Positions 55,883 through 64,000 of a DNA stretch of 64,000 nt are shown here, piece after piece. The stretch comes from Macrothele yani. Its lineage: Eukaryota > Arthropoda > Arachnida > Araneae > Macrothelidae. Made by a program: the position numbers and the translations under genes. The notes beneath the pieces were generated by a model. That model ran no database searches and was not told the origin of the DNA. It saw nothing but the letters and a program-made list of their open reading frames with translations. The DNA lies in assembly GCA_039090855.1 (NCBI GenBank), contig CM077010.1, forward strand, positions 41,434,905 through 41,498,904, read 5' to 3'. Each line of letters starts with the position of its first letter. Position 1 is the stretch's first letter.

Positions 55883-56935
55883 TCAGTACTTCTTTGGGCC
55901 ACCTTTTGCCTTTAATACAGCGCCGATTCTTCGTGGCATGGACTCCACGAGATGTTGATAGGTGGTTTGTGGAATCTGAGACCATGCTTGATGAATAGCA
56001 CTTTCCAGGAGTGTGAGATTGCGGGGTTGTGGATCCAGCTGTCTGATGGCTCGTTCAACTTCATCCCACAAATTCTCAATGGGGTTGAGACCTGGAGATT
56101 GTGGGGGCCACCTAAGCAAAGTAAACTCACCAGCATGTTCCTGAAACAAATCCTGTACAATACGAGCACTATCACAGGACGCATTATCTTGTTGAAAGTA
56201 GCCATCGTCATTGGAATAAACCATCCACATGGCAGGATGCACTTGGTCCGCAACGATGTTTAGATATGATGTGCCAGTCAGACGTTGATCAACACGAATT
56301 AAAGGGCCCAAAGCATGTCAGGAAAACATTCCCCAAACCATAACGTTTTCTCCACCAGCTTGAAGGGTTGTAGCAATGCATTTGAGGTCCATGCTTTCGT
56401 GCTGTTTCCGCCAAATTCTCACTCGGCCATCGGCATGGTGCAACTGAAAACGTGATTCATCGGACCACATAATTTGTTTCCAATTACCAACTGTCCAATC
56501 CTTGTGCTCCTGTGCGAACTGGGGACGTTTTCTCTCGTTAACTGCAGACAGCAAAGGTGTTCGAACAGGCCTTCGGCTGCCATATGCCATCCGATGCAGT
56601 ATACGGCTAACAGTGCTTGAAGAAATCATTTGAGGGGATCCCTGATTAAGATGGTCTGTAATTTGCTGCACTGTTGCCCTTCTATTGTCTGTTACCTGTC
56701 TGGACACTCTCCGTTCAGCCCGAGCAGTCACTAGGCGATGACGACCACGCATTGCACGTAGAGACCCAGTTTTATGGCTGACAGTCCAGTCTTTAAACAC
56801 TTTAACAACAGCTGCTCTGGAACATTTCACGAATGCGGCGGTTTCGGTGATGCTCGCTCCATGGCACCGAGCTCCTACAATCATTCCACGTTGAAAGTCC
56901 GTCAAATCGCATTTTTTCCCCATCTCGTCACCCAA
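55883..56935 (-). pseudogene. Tc1 transposase with a single in-frame stop
   Basis: Start MGDEMGKKCDLTDFQRGMIV at 56935 (a second Met four codons on fits the family start better). Contains HTH1 (GASITETAAFVKCSRAAVV), HTH2, IMWSDESRFQLHHADGR (first D), GGENVMVWGMF, FQQDNASCDSARIVQ (second D), and SPGLNPIENLWDEV (E), DD34E. It ends at 55883, about 350 codons in all. One TGA at about 56318, in place of the tryptophan that usually follows MFS, is the only break in frame. The usual PCH after DNA is SCD, and P-D-L is P-G-L, so activity is doubtful even apart from the stop. Confidence 0.92.
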
Positions 56936-57050
56936 AAATAAATCACTTCTACTACTGTCTCAAGCACTAAGCGTTCCCTTTTTATACTAGCCTCCCCTCT
57001 GGCGGCAACAGCGTGCAGCCATAGATCATTTGCTTAAAACTGTCAGGTGG

Positions 57051-57084
57051 AGGAGGAGGAGGAGGAGGTTTAACGACCACCGTG
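57051..57084 (-). repeat. 34-bp SINE-A 3'-end insertion with 13-bp TSD
   Basis: (AGG)n followed by TTTAACGACCACCGTG, the reverse of the SINE-A 3' end. Flanked by AACTGTCAGGTGG at 57038-57050 and 57085-57097. The host TIR is otherwise continuous, so this is a real but extremely 5'-truncated insertion with a GGA-repeat rather than A tail. Confidence 0.82.
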
Positions 57085-57135
57085 AACTGTCAGGTGGACA
57101 TAATAAAGTGGACACTCCGTGTATACAGCGGCCGT

Positions 57136-58091
57136 TCCATAAAAACTAAGAGTAAAATCACCGCAATTTAAGAAATATGTATTATTCTTTCTCAAAATAT
57201 CTTACCTCGGATGATATGCAACGGTCCCATCGTTCAGTCCACATTTCAAAGCACATGGCGAAGGCATTTTGTGGAAGCTGCTTTAGCGACCCCTGTACAG
57301 CTTGAATAACGTCAGCATGTGTGTTGAATGTGGCGCCACGAAACGTCTCCTAGAAACAGTCAAAATCTCACAGGGCGAGGTCAGGACTGTAGGCAGCCTG
57401 TGACATGATTTCAATACTGCATTTCGTACAAAGATGTTGAACACAAGCAGCCACATGCGGGCGGGCGTTATCATGGTATAGGGTCTATTTGCCCACCAGT
57501 TCCGATCGCTTAATCGATATGTGTCGTGGCAGACGCTTAAAGACTGAAATGTAATACTCAGCATTGACAGTTATTTGTGGAGAAACGGCATGCAGGTAAA
57601 GTACACCTTTATGATCAAAGAAAATTGTAATCATCACCTTCCCAGCTGATTTGGTTTGGCGGACTTTCTTTTTTTTTTTTTGGAGAAGGTGAGCCTGTGT
57701 GTTTCCAGACACTCGTTGTGCGCTTCGTGAGGGGGTCGAAATAGTGGACCCATGTTTCATCGGCAGTTATTACTGTGTTTAGAAAGTTTGGATGCTTTGC
57801 AATCATTTCTTTCTACTCATGACCCACCTGAACTCTGGCTGACAATTCGTCTCTCCTCAGATGATGAGGTCCCCATCTGGAACACACACGATGCAGCAGT
57901 AATTCATCGCGTAGAATGCGGAATGCAGACGTTTTTGAAATATTAGTTGACGCCGCTATGTCTTCACACGTCATTCGTCGATCTTCTTGCAGGATTGCCC
58001 AAACAGTGTTAACAATACGCTCCATAACAACACTTTCAGGCCGACCAGGTCTAGGAGCGAGTTCTGCCGACAAAGAGTTTTTCCGGGACAA
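57136..58091 (-). pseudogene. Mariner-type transposase, N-terminally truncated
   Basis: Minus strand from 58091: SAELAPRPGRPESVVMERIV, DRRMTCEDIAASTNISKTSA and FRILRDELLLHRVCSRW (second HTH of the usual pair), then ITADETWVHYFDPLTKRTT (first D). An A-run with frameshift follows, then VMITIFFDHKGVLYLHAV, LYHDNARPHVAACVQ (second D), AAYSPDLAL-stop-DF (third D present, flanked by a stop), and FEMWTERWDRCISSEVRYFE near 57190. Inactive. Confidence 0.88.
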
Positions 58092-58689
58092 GGCTCTAGG
58101 AACATATTATAATACTAGAACTGGAGTTATGCCAACTGCACTTTGCAGACTTACAAATAGTGGATCGCATTATCCATTTCGGAAGGAAGCCAAGTGTTAG
58201 CTTACACCAAGTAAGAAAGTATTTCTACATCGAAAGCGTATTTATTTATTATTACGGGACTTCATGTTGTAACGATTACATGCTCCAAGTTATCCTTCAA
58301 ACTTGGATTAATGTAATGACAAGTTCCCTTCGCCATTTCCCCAGTGTTGTATACTCGGCTGTTCGTGATTAAATATAACTGTGTCACACTCCCGTCTATG
58401 GCTCTGTGAGCTTTGCATTTGTGCCCTTTTACGTCATTCGGACATTACTTAAGATCTATCCACACTATACTTCAATGCATTCCCATCTGATGATGAAGCC
58501 AACACGGCTTCGAAATATTTCATGTCTTTTAATTGAGTATTTTTAGTAGCAAAAAGTTTTTAACATGTAGAGTATGTGTCTACATATGTTTTTAATCGTG
58601 TTTGACGACAGAATTTCACGTATTACAATAATATCTCATTACAATCCGTAAATTACGAGAACCTGGTGCTAAATGTGATAAAAAACCAA
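58092..58689. other. Spacer
   Basis: No ORF of note. GATGATGAAGCC and ACGGCTTCGAAATATTTC near 58490-58525 resemble Penelope-like element tails, but I cannot confirm this. Confidence 0.35.
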
Positions 58690-59240
58690 AGGGCGAAAGA
58701 AATAAGAAAGACGTGGAGATAATGCAAATAGACGATTACATCGCTCTGTCACGTTATTATAACCAGCGAACGCAAGTGAAAAATTGTTCATCCAATACCG
58801 CTGGAATCGAGCCCCAGAACTCTCGAAAACTAGCCGAGTGTGTTCGCTTTATACACCACAGTGCCAACAATTCACTGCGCTATGCGTGGTTTATCAGTCA
58901 GCATCTGACTATACAAATCCATATTGATGGGCTCAGCAACTGCTCTGTCGCCACCTTGTGGTATTCAAAGGTGCAAGCTACGAAATTACAGCTGATAAAT
59001 CTAAAGGGCGAAAGAAATGGTGAAGAAATCAGAATGACGTGGAGATAATGCAAATAGACGATGACATCGCTCTGTCCACGTTATTATAACCAGCGCACGC
59101 AACTGGTACTGTAGTGTAAAGCGAACACACTCAGCTAGTTATCGAGAGTTCTGGGGTTCGATCCCAACGGTGTCGGATGAACAATTTTTCAGTTGCGTTC
59201 GCTGGTTATAATAACGTGGGCAGAGCGATGTCATCGTCCA
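58690..59240. repeat. Foldback repeat with tRNA-like centre and a partial duplicate
   Basis: 59062-59100 and 59200-59238 are inverted copies (GATGACATCGCTCTGTCCAC ... ATTATAACCAGCG). The loop holds a B-box-like GGGGTTCGATCCC at about 59152. A ~70-bp direct copy of the left arm with its flank (GACGTGGAGATAATGCAAAT) is at 58709-58765, followed by a reversed, decayed loop region. Confidence 0.75.
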
Positions 59241-59699
59241 TTTGATAAAAACATTATAAGAATAGAGTTTGACAGTAGTAAAGTTTGCCTCGTAGCAAAA
59301 TTTGGTTTTCTCTTGACCCACAAGGGGTGTTACTTACTATTGACGCTTTAAAATAATGTCCTTGAGTCGTATTGCGAAAGATGTCTCGCATTGCGGAAGA
59401 TGTCACTAACACACTTAAGATTCAGGGTTTCTTTCTATGTTTAGGTTAGATTTCATCTTGCGCATACGCAGATGGTCTTTCGTAGCTACATCACATTCCA
59501 TCGGTGTCGGGGTCGTTTGTTACCTTCTCCTAAACTTGAATAATCGCAAACAATATACACTGCCTGACAGAGAAAATGCCACACCACGAAGGAATGCTCG
59601 AAAACAGACCAAACTGCACACACAGATAGCCAAGTAGGTCCTGAACAAATGATTTAATTTTACCATACAAACTTTAATTTTTCCATCCAAACTCCAGTG

Positions 59700-59940
59700 G
59701 CTGATTATACAGGATGATCAATAAGGAGTGTGGTCCCCATTTTGGGCAATATAGCGTTGAAACCGAAGTGGCATCGAGGCAATGAGAGTCCGAATAGAGT
59801 CCTGGGTTACCGTGGACCATGTGGTGTTGATCCTAGTCCTCAATTCATCTTAGTTTTGCCGGGGTGGGAGTGTACTTAACCGATGTCCAATCGTGTCCCA
59901 CGATGGGCGAGAGGTCCGGGATATCGTGCTGGCCACGACA
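59700..59940 (-). pseudogene. Tc1-type transposase C-terminal fragment
   Basis: Minus strand: DELRTRINTTWSTVTQDSIR, then TLIASMPLRFQRYIAQNGDH and TPY, the usual end of one Tc1 subgroup (I-x-SMPRR...NGGHTPY). Followed by the 3' leader and TATACAGGATGATCAATAAG as the probable TIR at about 59712. Confidence 0.7.
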
Positions 59941-59984
59941 TCCCCGACCTCTTGCCCATCGACCGCCTTCTCCCAGATATCAAC

Positions 59985-61515
59985 CCGCTTCTCCCAGATA
60001 GCGCTCGGGTATGCTACCCACTACACAATCCAGAACGACCAAGTCTCAAGTTCCCGATTAATTTGAATATAACAATCACAGGATTCGCTAGTCGAAGCAA
60101 CCGGAATTCATGTTTATCGAATCTGGATGTTGAGAATCCTATCCCCGGTTCCCAGAATCGGTTCCCGCTCCAGAACGAATAAAAATTTTTTCCCGCTCCA
60201 GAAAAATGAAATTTTCTTTCCCGCTCCAGGACGACGGATTGTTTGAAATTTTCTTTCCCGCTCCAGGACGACGGATTTATAGTATACCTGGCTCCCAGAA
60301 TCAGTTCCCACTCCAGGACCACGAAATTTTCTTTCCCGCTCAAGAACGACGGATTGTCATCTTAAGAATCCTATCCCCGGTTCACATAATCGGTTCCTGC
60401 TCCAGGACGACGAAATTTTATTTCCCCCTCAAGGACGGCCTATTGTCATCTTAAGAATCCTAACCCCGGTTCGCAGTCTTTACCGCTCCAGGACGACGGA
60501 TTGTCATCTTAAGAATCCTATCCCAGGCTCACAGAATCGGTTCCCACTCCATGACCACGAAAGTTTCTTTCCCGCTCCAGGACGACGGATTGTCATCTCA
60601 AGAATCCTATGCCCGGTTCCCAGAACCGCTCCAGGACGACGGATTGTCATCTTAAGAATCCTATCCCCGGTTCCCAGAACCGCTCCAGGACGACGCATTG
60701 TCATCTTAAGAATCCTATCCCCGGTTCCCGCTCCAGAACGACGGATTGTCATCTTAAGAATCCTATCCCCGGTTCCCGCTCCAGGACGACGGATTGTCAT
60801 CTTAAGAATCCTGTCCCCGGTTCCCAGAACCGCTCCAGGACGACGGATTGTCATCCTAAGAATCCTATCCCCGGTTTCCGCTCCAGGACGAAGGATTGTC
60901 ATCTTAAGAATCCTATCCCCGGTTCCCGCTCCAGGACGACGGATTGTCATCTTAAGAATCCTATCCCCGGTTCCCGCTCCAGGACGACGGATTGTCATCT
61001 TAAGAATCCTATCCCCGGTTCCCGCTCCAGGACGACGGATTGTCATCTTAAGAATCATATCCCTGGTTCCCAGAACCGCTCCAGGACGACGGATTGTCAT
61101 CTTAAGAATCCTATCCCCGGCTTCCAGAATCGGTTCCCACTCCAGGACCACGAAATTTTCTTTACCGCTCAACAACGACGGATTGTCACCTTAAGAATCC
61201 TATTCCCGGTTCCCATAATCGGTTCCCGCTCCAGGACGACGTAATTTTGTTTCCCCCTCAAGGACGACCGATTGTCATCTTAAGAATCCTAACCTCGGTT
61301 CGCAGACGACGGATTGTCATCTTATGAATGCTATCTCAGGCTCACAGAATCGGTTTCCACTCCAGGACGATGGATTGTCATTTTAGGAATCCTGTCCCCG
61401 GTTCCCAGAATCGTTTACGGCTCCAGGATGACGAAATTTTCAAGTTTTCGGATATTATCTGACTTACTATCCTTGTCATATTTAGACCAAAAAACGGATG
61501 GTCATCTTCAAAATT
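59985..61515 (+). repeat. Minisatellite derived from tRNA-like repeat C, ~20 units
   Basis: A minus-strand head of repeat C (59985-60060) is followed from 60120 by tandem units of TCCAGGACGACGGATTGTCA and TCTTAAGAATCCTATCCCCGG, then TTCCCGC. Lengths are mostly 48 or 54 bp, with some ~90-bp variants carrying ACGAAATTTTCTTTCCCGC. The last unit runs into the unique tail of repeat C (GATATTATCTGACTTACTAT, 61450-61515). Unit lengths divisible by three keep long frames open on both strands; they are not genes. Confidence 0.85.
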
Positions 61516-61605
61516 TGTATCTGTTATCCCATATTCTAGTCTTGTTAAGTGTATGAAAGGATTTCAAGGGGGTAATCCACTGGGAGCTGCATGCACCTAA
61601 CCAAC

Positions 61606-61850
61606 GGTAAATGCTGACTTGTATTGCCAGCAGTTGGAAAGGCTGAAAGAAAAATGGAAAATTAAGTGTCCAGCACTGGTTAATGGAAATGGTGTCATCT
61701 TGCAGTATGACAACGCAAGGCCCCAGACAGCGTTAGCCACTCAGAGTAAATTACTGGACATTGGATGGGAAGTGGTACCTCAACCTCTGTATTCCACAGA
61801 GTTTGTACCTATAAGCTACAACCTTTTTCGATCACTTCAGAACGATTCCA
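61606..61850 (+). pseudogene. Mariner-type transposase C-terminal fragment
   Basis: NADLYCQQLERLKEKWKIKC, then VILQYDNARPQTALATQSKL (second D), LDIGWEVVPQPLYSTEFVPI and SYNLFRSLQN. The family's HPPYSPDLAPSDYHLF has lost its aspartates (STEFVPISY). The fragment ends at the SINE-A. No HTH or first D. Confidence 0.82.
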
Positions 61851-61852
61851 CG

Positions 61853-62073
61853 CCACCCCGGTGTCGCAGAGGTTCAAGCTCAGGCTAATGACCATTCTTC
61901 TGAGTAGGTTCCGGGTTCGAAACCCGGTGGGGCAGGGATGTTGCGTTTGTCTTACAGCACTGGCTTTCTCCCTTCCCTTGAACCAGTGTCCCTAAATTAG
62001 TTACGGGCGACTGCTTATAGCCTATTGAGTTGCTCACGGTGGTCGTTAAACCTTCAATCAAGAAAAAAAAAGA
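61853..62073 (+). repeat. SINE-A copy, diverged
   Basis: ACCCCGGTGTCGCAGAGG head with a small deletion, full body, tail TCAATCAAGAAAAAAAAA. No clear TSD. Confidence 0.82.
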
Positions 62074-62117
62074 GAATAACTGCGCTCGTAAACTCTTCGA
62101 TGAAGTGTGAGGTATGT

Positions 62118-62232
62118 AACTTTCCTGTTTAGTTCTTTCTTTATGTAAATTTGATTTCGTTCTCCTCAGCGTTTCTCAAAATTATCTTCTCTCTCGCAAA
62201 AGCATTGTTGGTAACACCCTGAGGTCAGAGGC
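62118..62232 (+). repeat. Dispersed repeat shared with 18918-19045
   Basis: Same segments in the same order as the earlier copy, about 80% alike by eye. It follows a SINE-A here but not there. Confidence 0.6.
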
Positions 62233-62677
62233 CGTGACGAGTGGATGTGTCCGGGAAGAACTGAAGGTTATATAATATTTGAGCAGGAGAAAAAGTGTGG
62301 AGATGTTAGAAGTTGTAATACTAATTGTAGAAGAGACGTTACATTGAAGTTTGATTTATTTAAAGGCTGCGTGTTCTACTTTAGTGTTACTGTTTTTTTT
62401 ATTATCATTGTTACTGTTATTATCATTATTATCATTACTAATTCACGTTCGTTTGATTACACCTTGTTGAAGTGCCAAAGGATTATTGGCTGAATAAAGA
62501 CTAATAGTAAGTAACCATTTCTGAAATTTCTTGGGTTGACTCCTATTTTCACCTTAGCTGAAGTAAACGGATTTGTATGTTGTGCAGTCAGCGATACTTA
62601 AGACAAACATTACAGTAGTTCATGGCGATACTGCATAACAAGAGTTTTAAAATGGAGAGTTTTACAGAAGGAAATTT

Positions 62678-62897
62678 GCTGCCCCGGTGGCGCACCGATG
62701 GCTTCTGACCATTCGTCAGTGATGGGTCCTGGTTCGAATCCCGGTGAGAAATGGATGTTGTTGCTGTCTTACGGCACTGTCTCTCTCACTTCCCTGGAAC
62801 CAGTGACCCTAAATTAGGGACGGGCGACAACGTATAGCACACTGAGTTGCTCCCGGTGGTCGTGAAATCTCCAAACAAAAAAACAACAACAAAAAAA
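62678..62897 (+). repeat. SINE-A copy
   Basis: Head lacks the 'AGTGGTCTAAG' part (GGTGGCGCACCGATGG). Tail CAAACAAAAAAACAACAACA. Flanks CAGAAGGAAATTT/CAGAAGAGAATTC form an imperfect 13-bp TSD. Confidence 0.85.
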
Positions 62898-64000
62898 CAG
62901 AAGAGAATTCAATTACTACCAGAAAGATGTCAAGAGGTCATAGATAAGAATGGTAATTATTAAAAAAAATAAAGATGTTATTTATTCAGCATTTTTTTTT
63001 TGTTCTTTACTAAATAAAACGGGTAGAACTTTTGCACACACCCAATGAAGAAACCTTTGCTGTACTTTAAACGCACGACTTAAAAATATTCTATGAATAG
63101 GAAATAAAGTCAGATAACTTTCAGCACAAAAGATTTTATACTTGTATTTACAGACTGTATTTTTATTCAATCGGTAAGTGTGTGTAAGCAAACAGTTTAA
63201 AAAGGGCAAAGAAGATAGTTTTGCAGAAAGAAAAAAAACCCTCCGTTTTTTTGCGTGTTTGAAAACTGTCGAACGTCAGCGGTGAAGAGATGGCTCGTGA
63301 CCTTTGGCCGCTCAACTGTTTTATCGGAAGATAAATATTTCATAAGTCTTTTGAGGCGCGACAAAAAACGTTGAATGCAAAATAAATGTTTCAGTAAGGC
63401 TGACGGCTTTTAACGCGTTGTCGCACACCGTCGCGCTCTGAAAGGAATTAATGTTTGCTAGGAGTATCACTAATCAGTTACAGCGTGTTGCCACCGCTTG
63501 GTAGATTCAGTCTGATACGCTGGGAGTGAATGATGGCGCAAATAAAAGAGGTATGGGCGCACAAATTCCGTGGGGAGAGCCATTCAATCACGTTCGCTCA
63601 TTGCCTCTGCCTTTGTCAAACGTTCCCCTTTGTGAAATGATCCCGACTAATGGCAGTTACGTGAAAATTGTTCGTTTGGAGTGTCTTCTATTCTGTTACT
63701 CGAGGGAAAACAGAAAATAAAAAATTGTTATGAATGTAGAACGTAAATTAATTCTTCCGAAAAAAAAAATTACACATGGTCAAGAATGCGGTTAGTGATT
63801 TGTTTTAAAAGAGAAAACGAAGTTCTTTTAATTCGGAAAACTCACATTTAGAGGGCGCATAAAAAAAAAAGGGTAAGTGAAAAAGATATATACGGATTAA
63901 ATTAAAAAGTGCTGTTAATAGCTTTAAAAACAAAGAAAACCGGCTGGTACACTTACGAGCCGATTTTATATTTAGCTCGTAAGTGAATATTTAAATAAGC
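62898..64000. other. Spacer to the end of the window
   Basis: AT-rich, with A-runs at 63229 and 63870. Frames at 62982-63209 (minus) and 63526-63720 have no recognised domain. Confidence 0.5.

Larger units (their letters stand above)
55851..57121 (-). mobile_element. Tc1-type transposon, 1271 bp, best preserved in the window
   Basis: TIRs CACGGAGTGTCCACTTTATT / CACAGAGTGGCCATTTTATT, flanked by TA (55849-55850, 57122-57123). The transposase occupies almost the whole interior. A 34-bp SINE fragment is inserted in the right TIR region at 57051-57084. Confidence 0.92.

Noticed and set aside
58480..58530. Penelope-like 3' tail
   Set aside because: Only a short similarity, and no RT or nuclease sequence upstream; not enough to call.
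60504..61244. Long open frames (over 200 codons) on both strands
   Set aside because: They are translations of 48- and 54-bp minisatellite units. Lengths divisible by three without stops give open frames on either strand.
1..64000. Intact host protein-coding gene
   Set aside because: Every frame with a recognisable domain belongs to a transposable element. Remaining frames are short and motif-free. Small or highly spliced exons could have been missed.

Overview
This is a repeat-dominated stretch of an animal nuclear genome. I found no intact host gene, no operon-like structure and no CRISPR. The mix of Tc1/mariner transposons, an RTE-type LINE, tRNA-derived SINEs with A-tails, hAT, Helitron, Penelope-like and Ginger-like remnants, and AT-rich spacer fits an arthropod. 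A chelicerate is plausible, but I cannot fix the species from sequence alone. Nearly every recognisable coding segment is a decayed transposon protein. All matches below were made by eye, so edges are usually good to a few bases only where a target-site duplication (TSD) or terminal repeat is stated.

Layout. 1-4.5 kb: a triplicated mariner fragment, then two Tc1 copies carrying small LTR-type insertions. 5.6-9.5 kb: a Tc1 with a nested multi-monomer repeat, paired tRNA-like repeats and a 5S-like sequence. 10-15 kb: SINEs, a long-TIR internally deleted transposon and another monomeric repeat. 15.6-18.7 kb: an RTE LINE on the minus strand, the longest coding remains here. 20-25 kb: SINEs, a decayed THAP domain and a ~153-bp repeat array. 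25.9-30.3 kb: a Penelope-like remnant, a DDxD transposon with an LTR-like insert and an internal tandem amplification, and another DNA transposon. 31.6-36.4 kb: a second block of the ~153-bp family, a Tc1, and SINEs nested three deep. 37.5-38.4 kb: a 25-bp minisatellite. 39.7-41.5 kb: a Tc1 carrying a solo LTR. 43.3-48.7 kb: an LTR mini-element, then a Ginger-like element interrupted by a Tc1 that itself holds a SINE. 50.6-54.6 kb: Helitron, mariner and hAT remnants. 55.8-58.1 kb: the best-preserved Tc1 and a mariner. 58.7-61.5 kb: a foldback repeat and a satellite grown from a SINE-like unit. 61.6-64 kb: a mariner fragment, two SINEs and plain spacer.

The most interesting system is a family of tiny LTR elements (four two-LTR copies at 2024, 4100, 43299 and 52179, and a solo LTR at 40934). 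Each full copy is about 430-590 bp, has no ORF, and has direct LTRs of 136-179 bp. A perfect 12-base primer-binding site for the lysine tRNA 3' end, TGGCGCCCGAAC (one substitution in two copies), lies one base inside the 5' LTR. A purine tract abuts the 3' LTR, and 4-bp TSDs are visible at three loci. The LTR itself contains a ~72-nt tRNA-like gene with A and B boxes. This parallels plant Cassandra elements, which carry 5S RNA in their LTRs, but with a tRNA. The ~153-bp array with a CTCF-core-like motif in most monomers, and another repeat with a DR1-type nuclear-receptor motif in each monomer, are the next most interesting observations.
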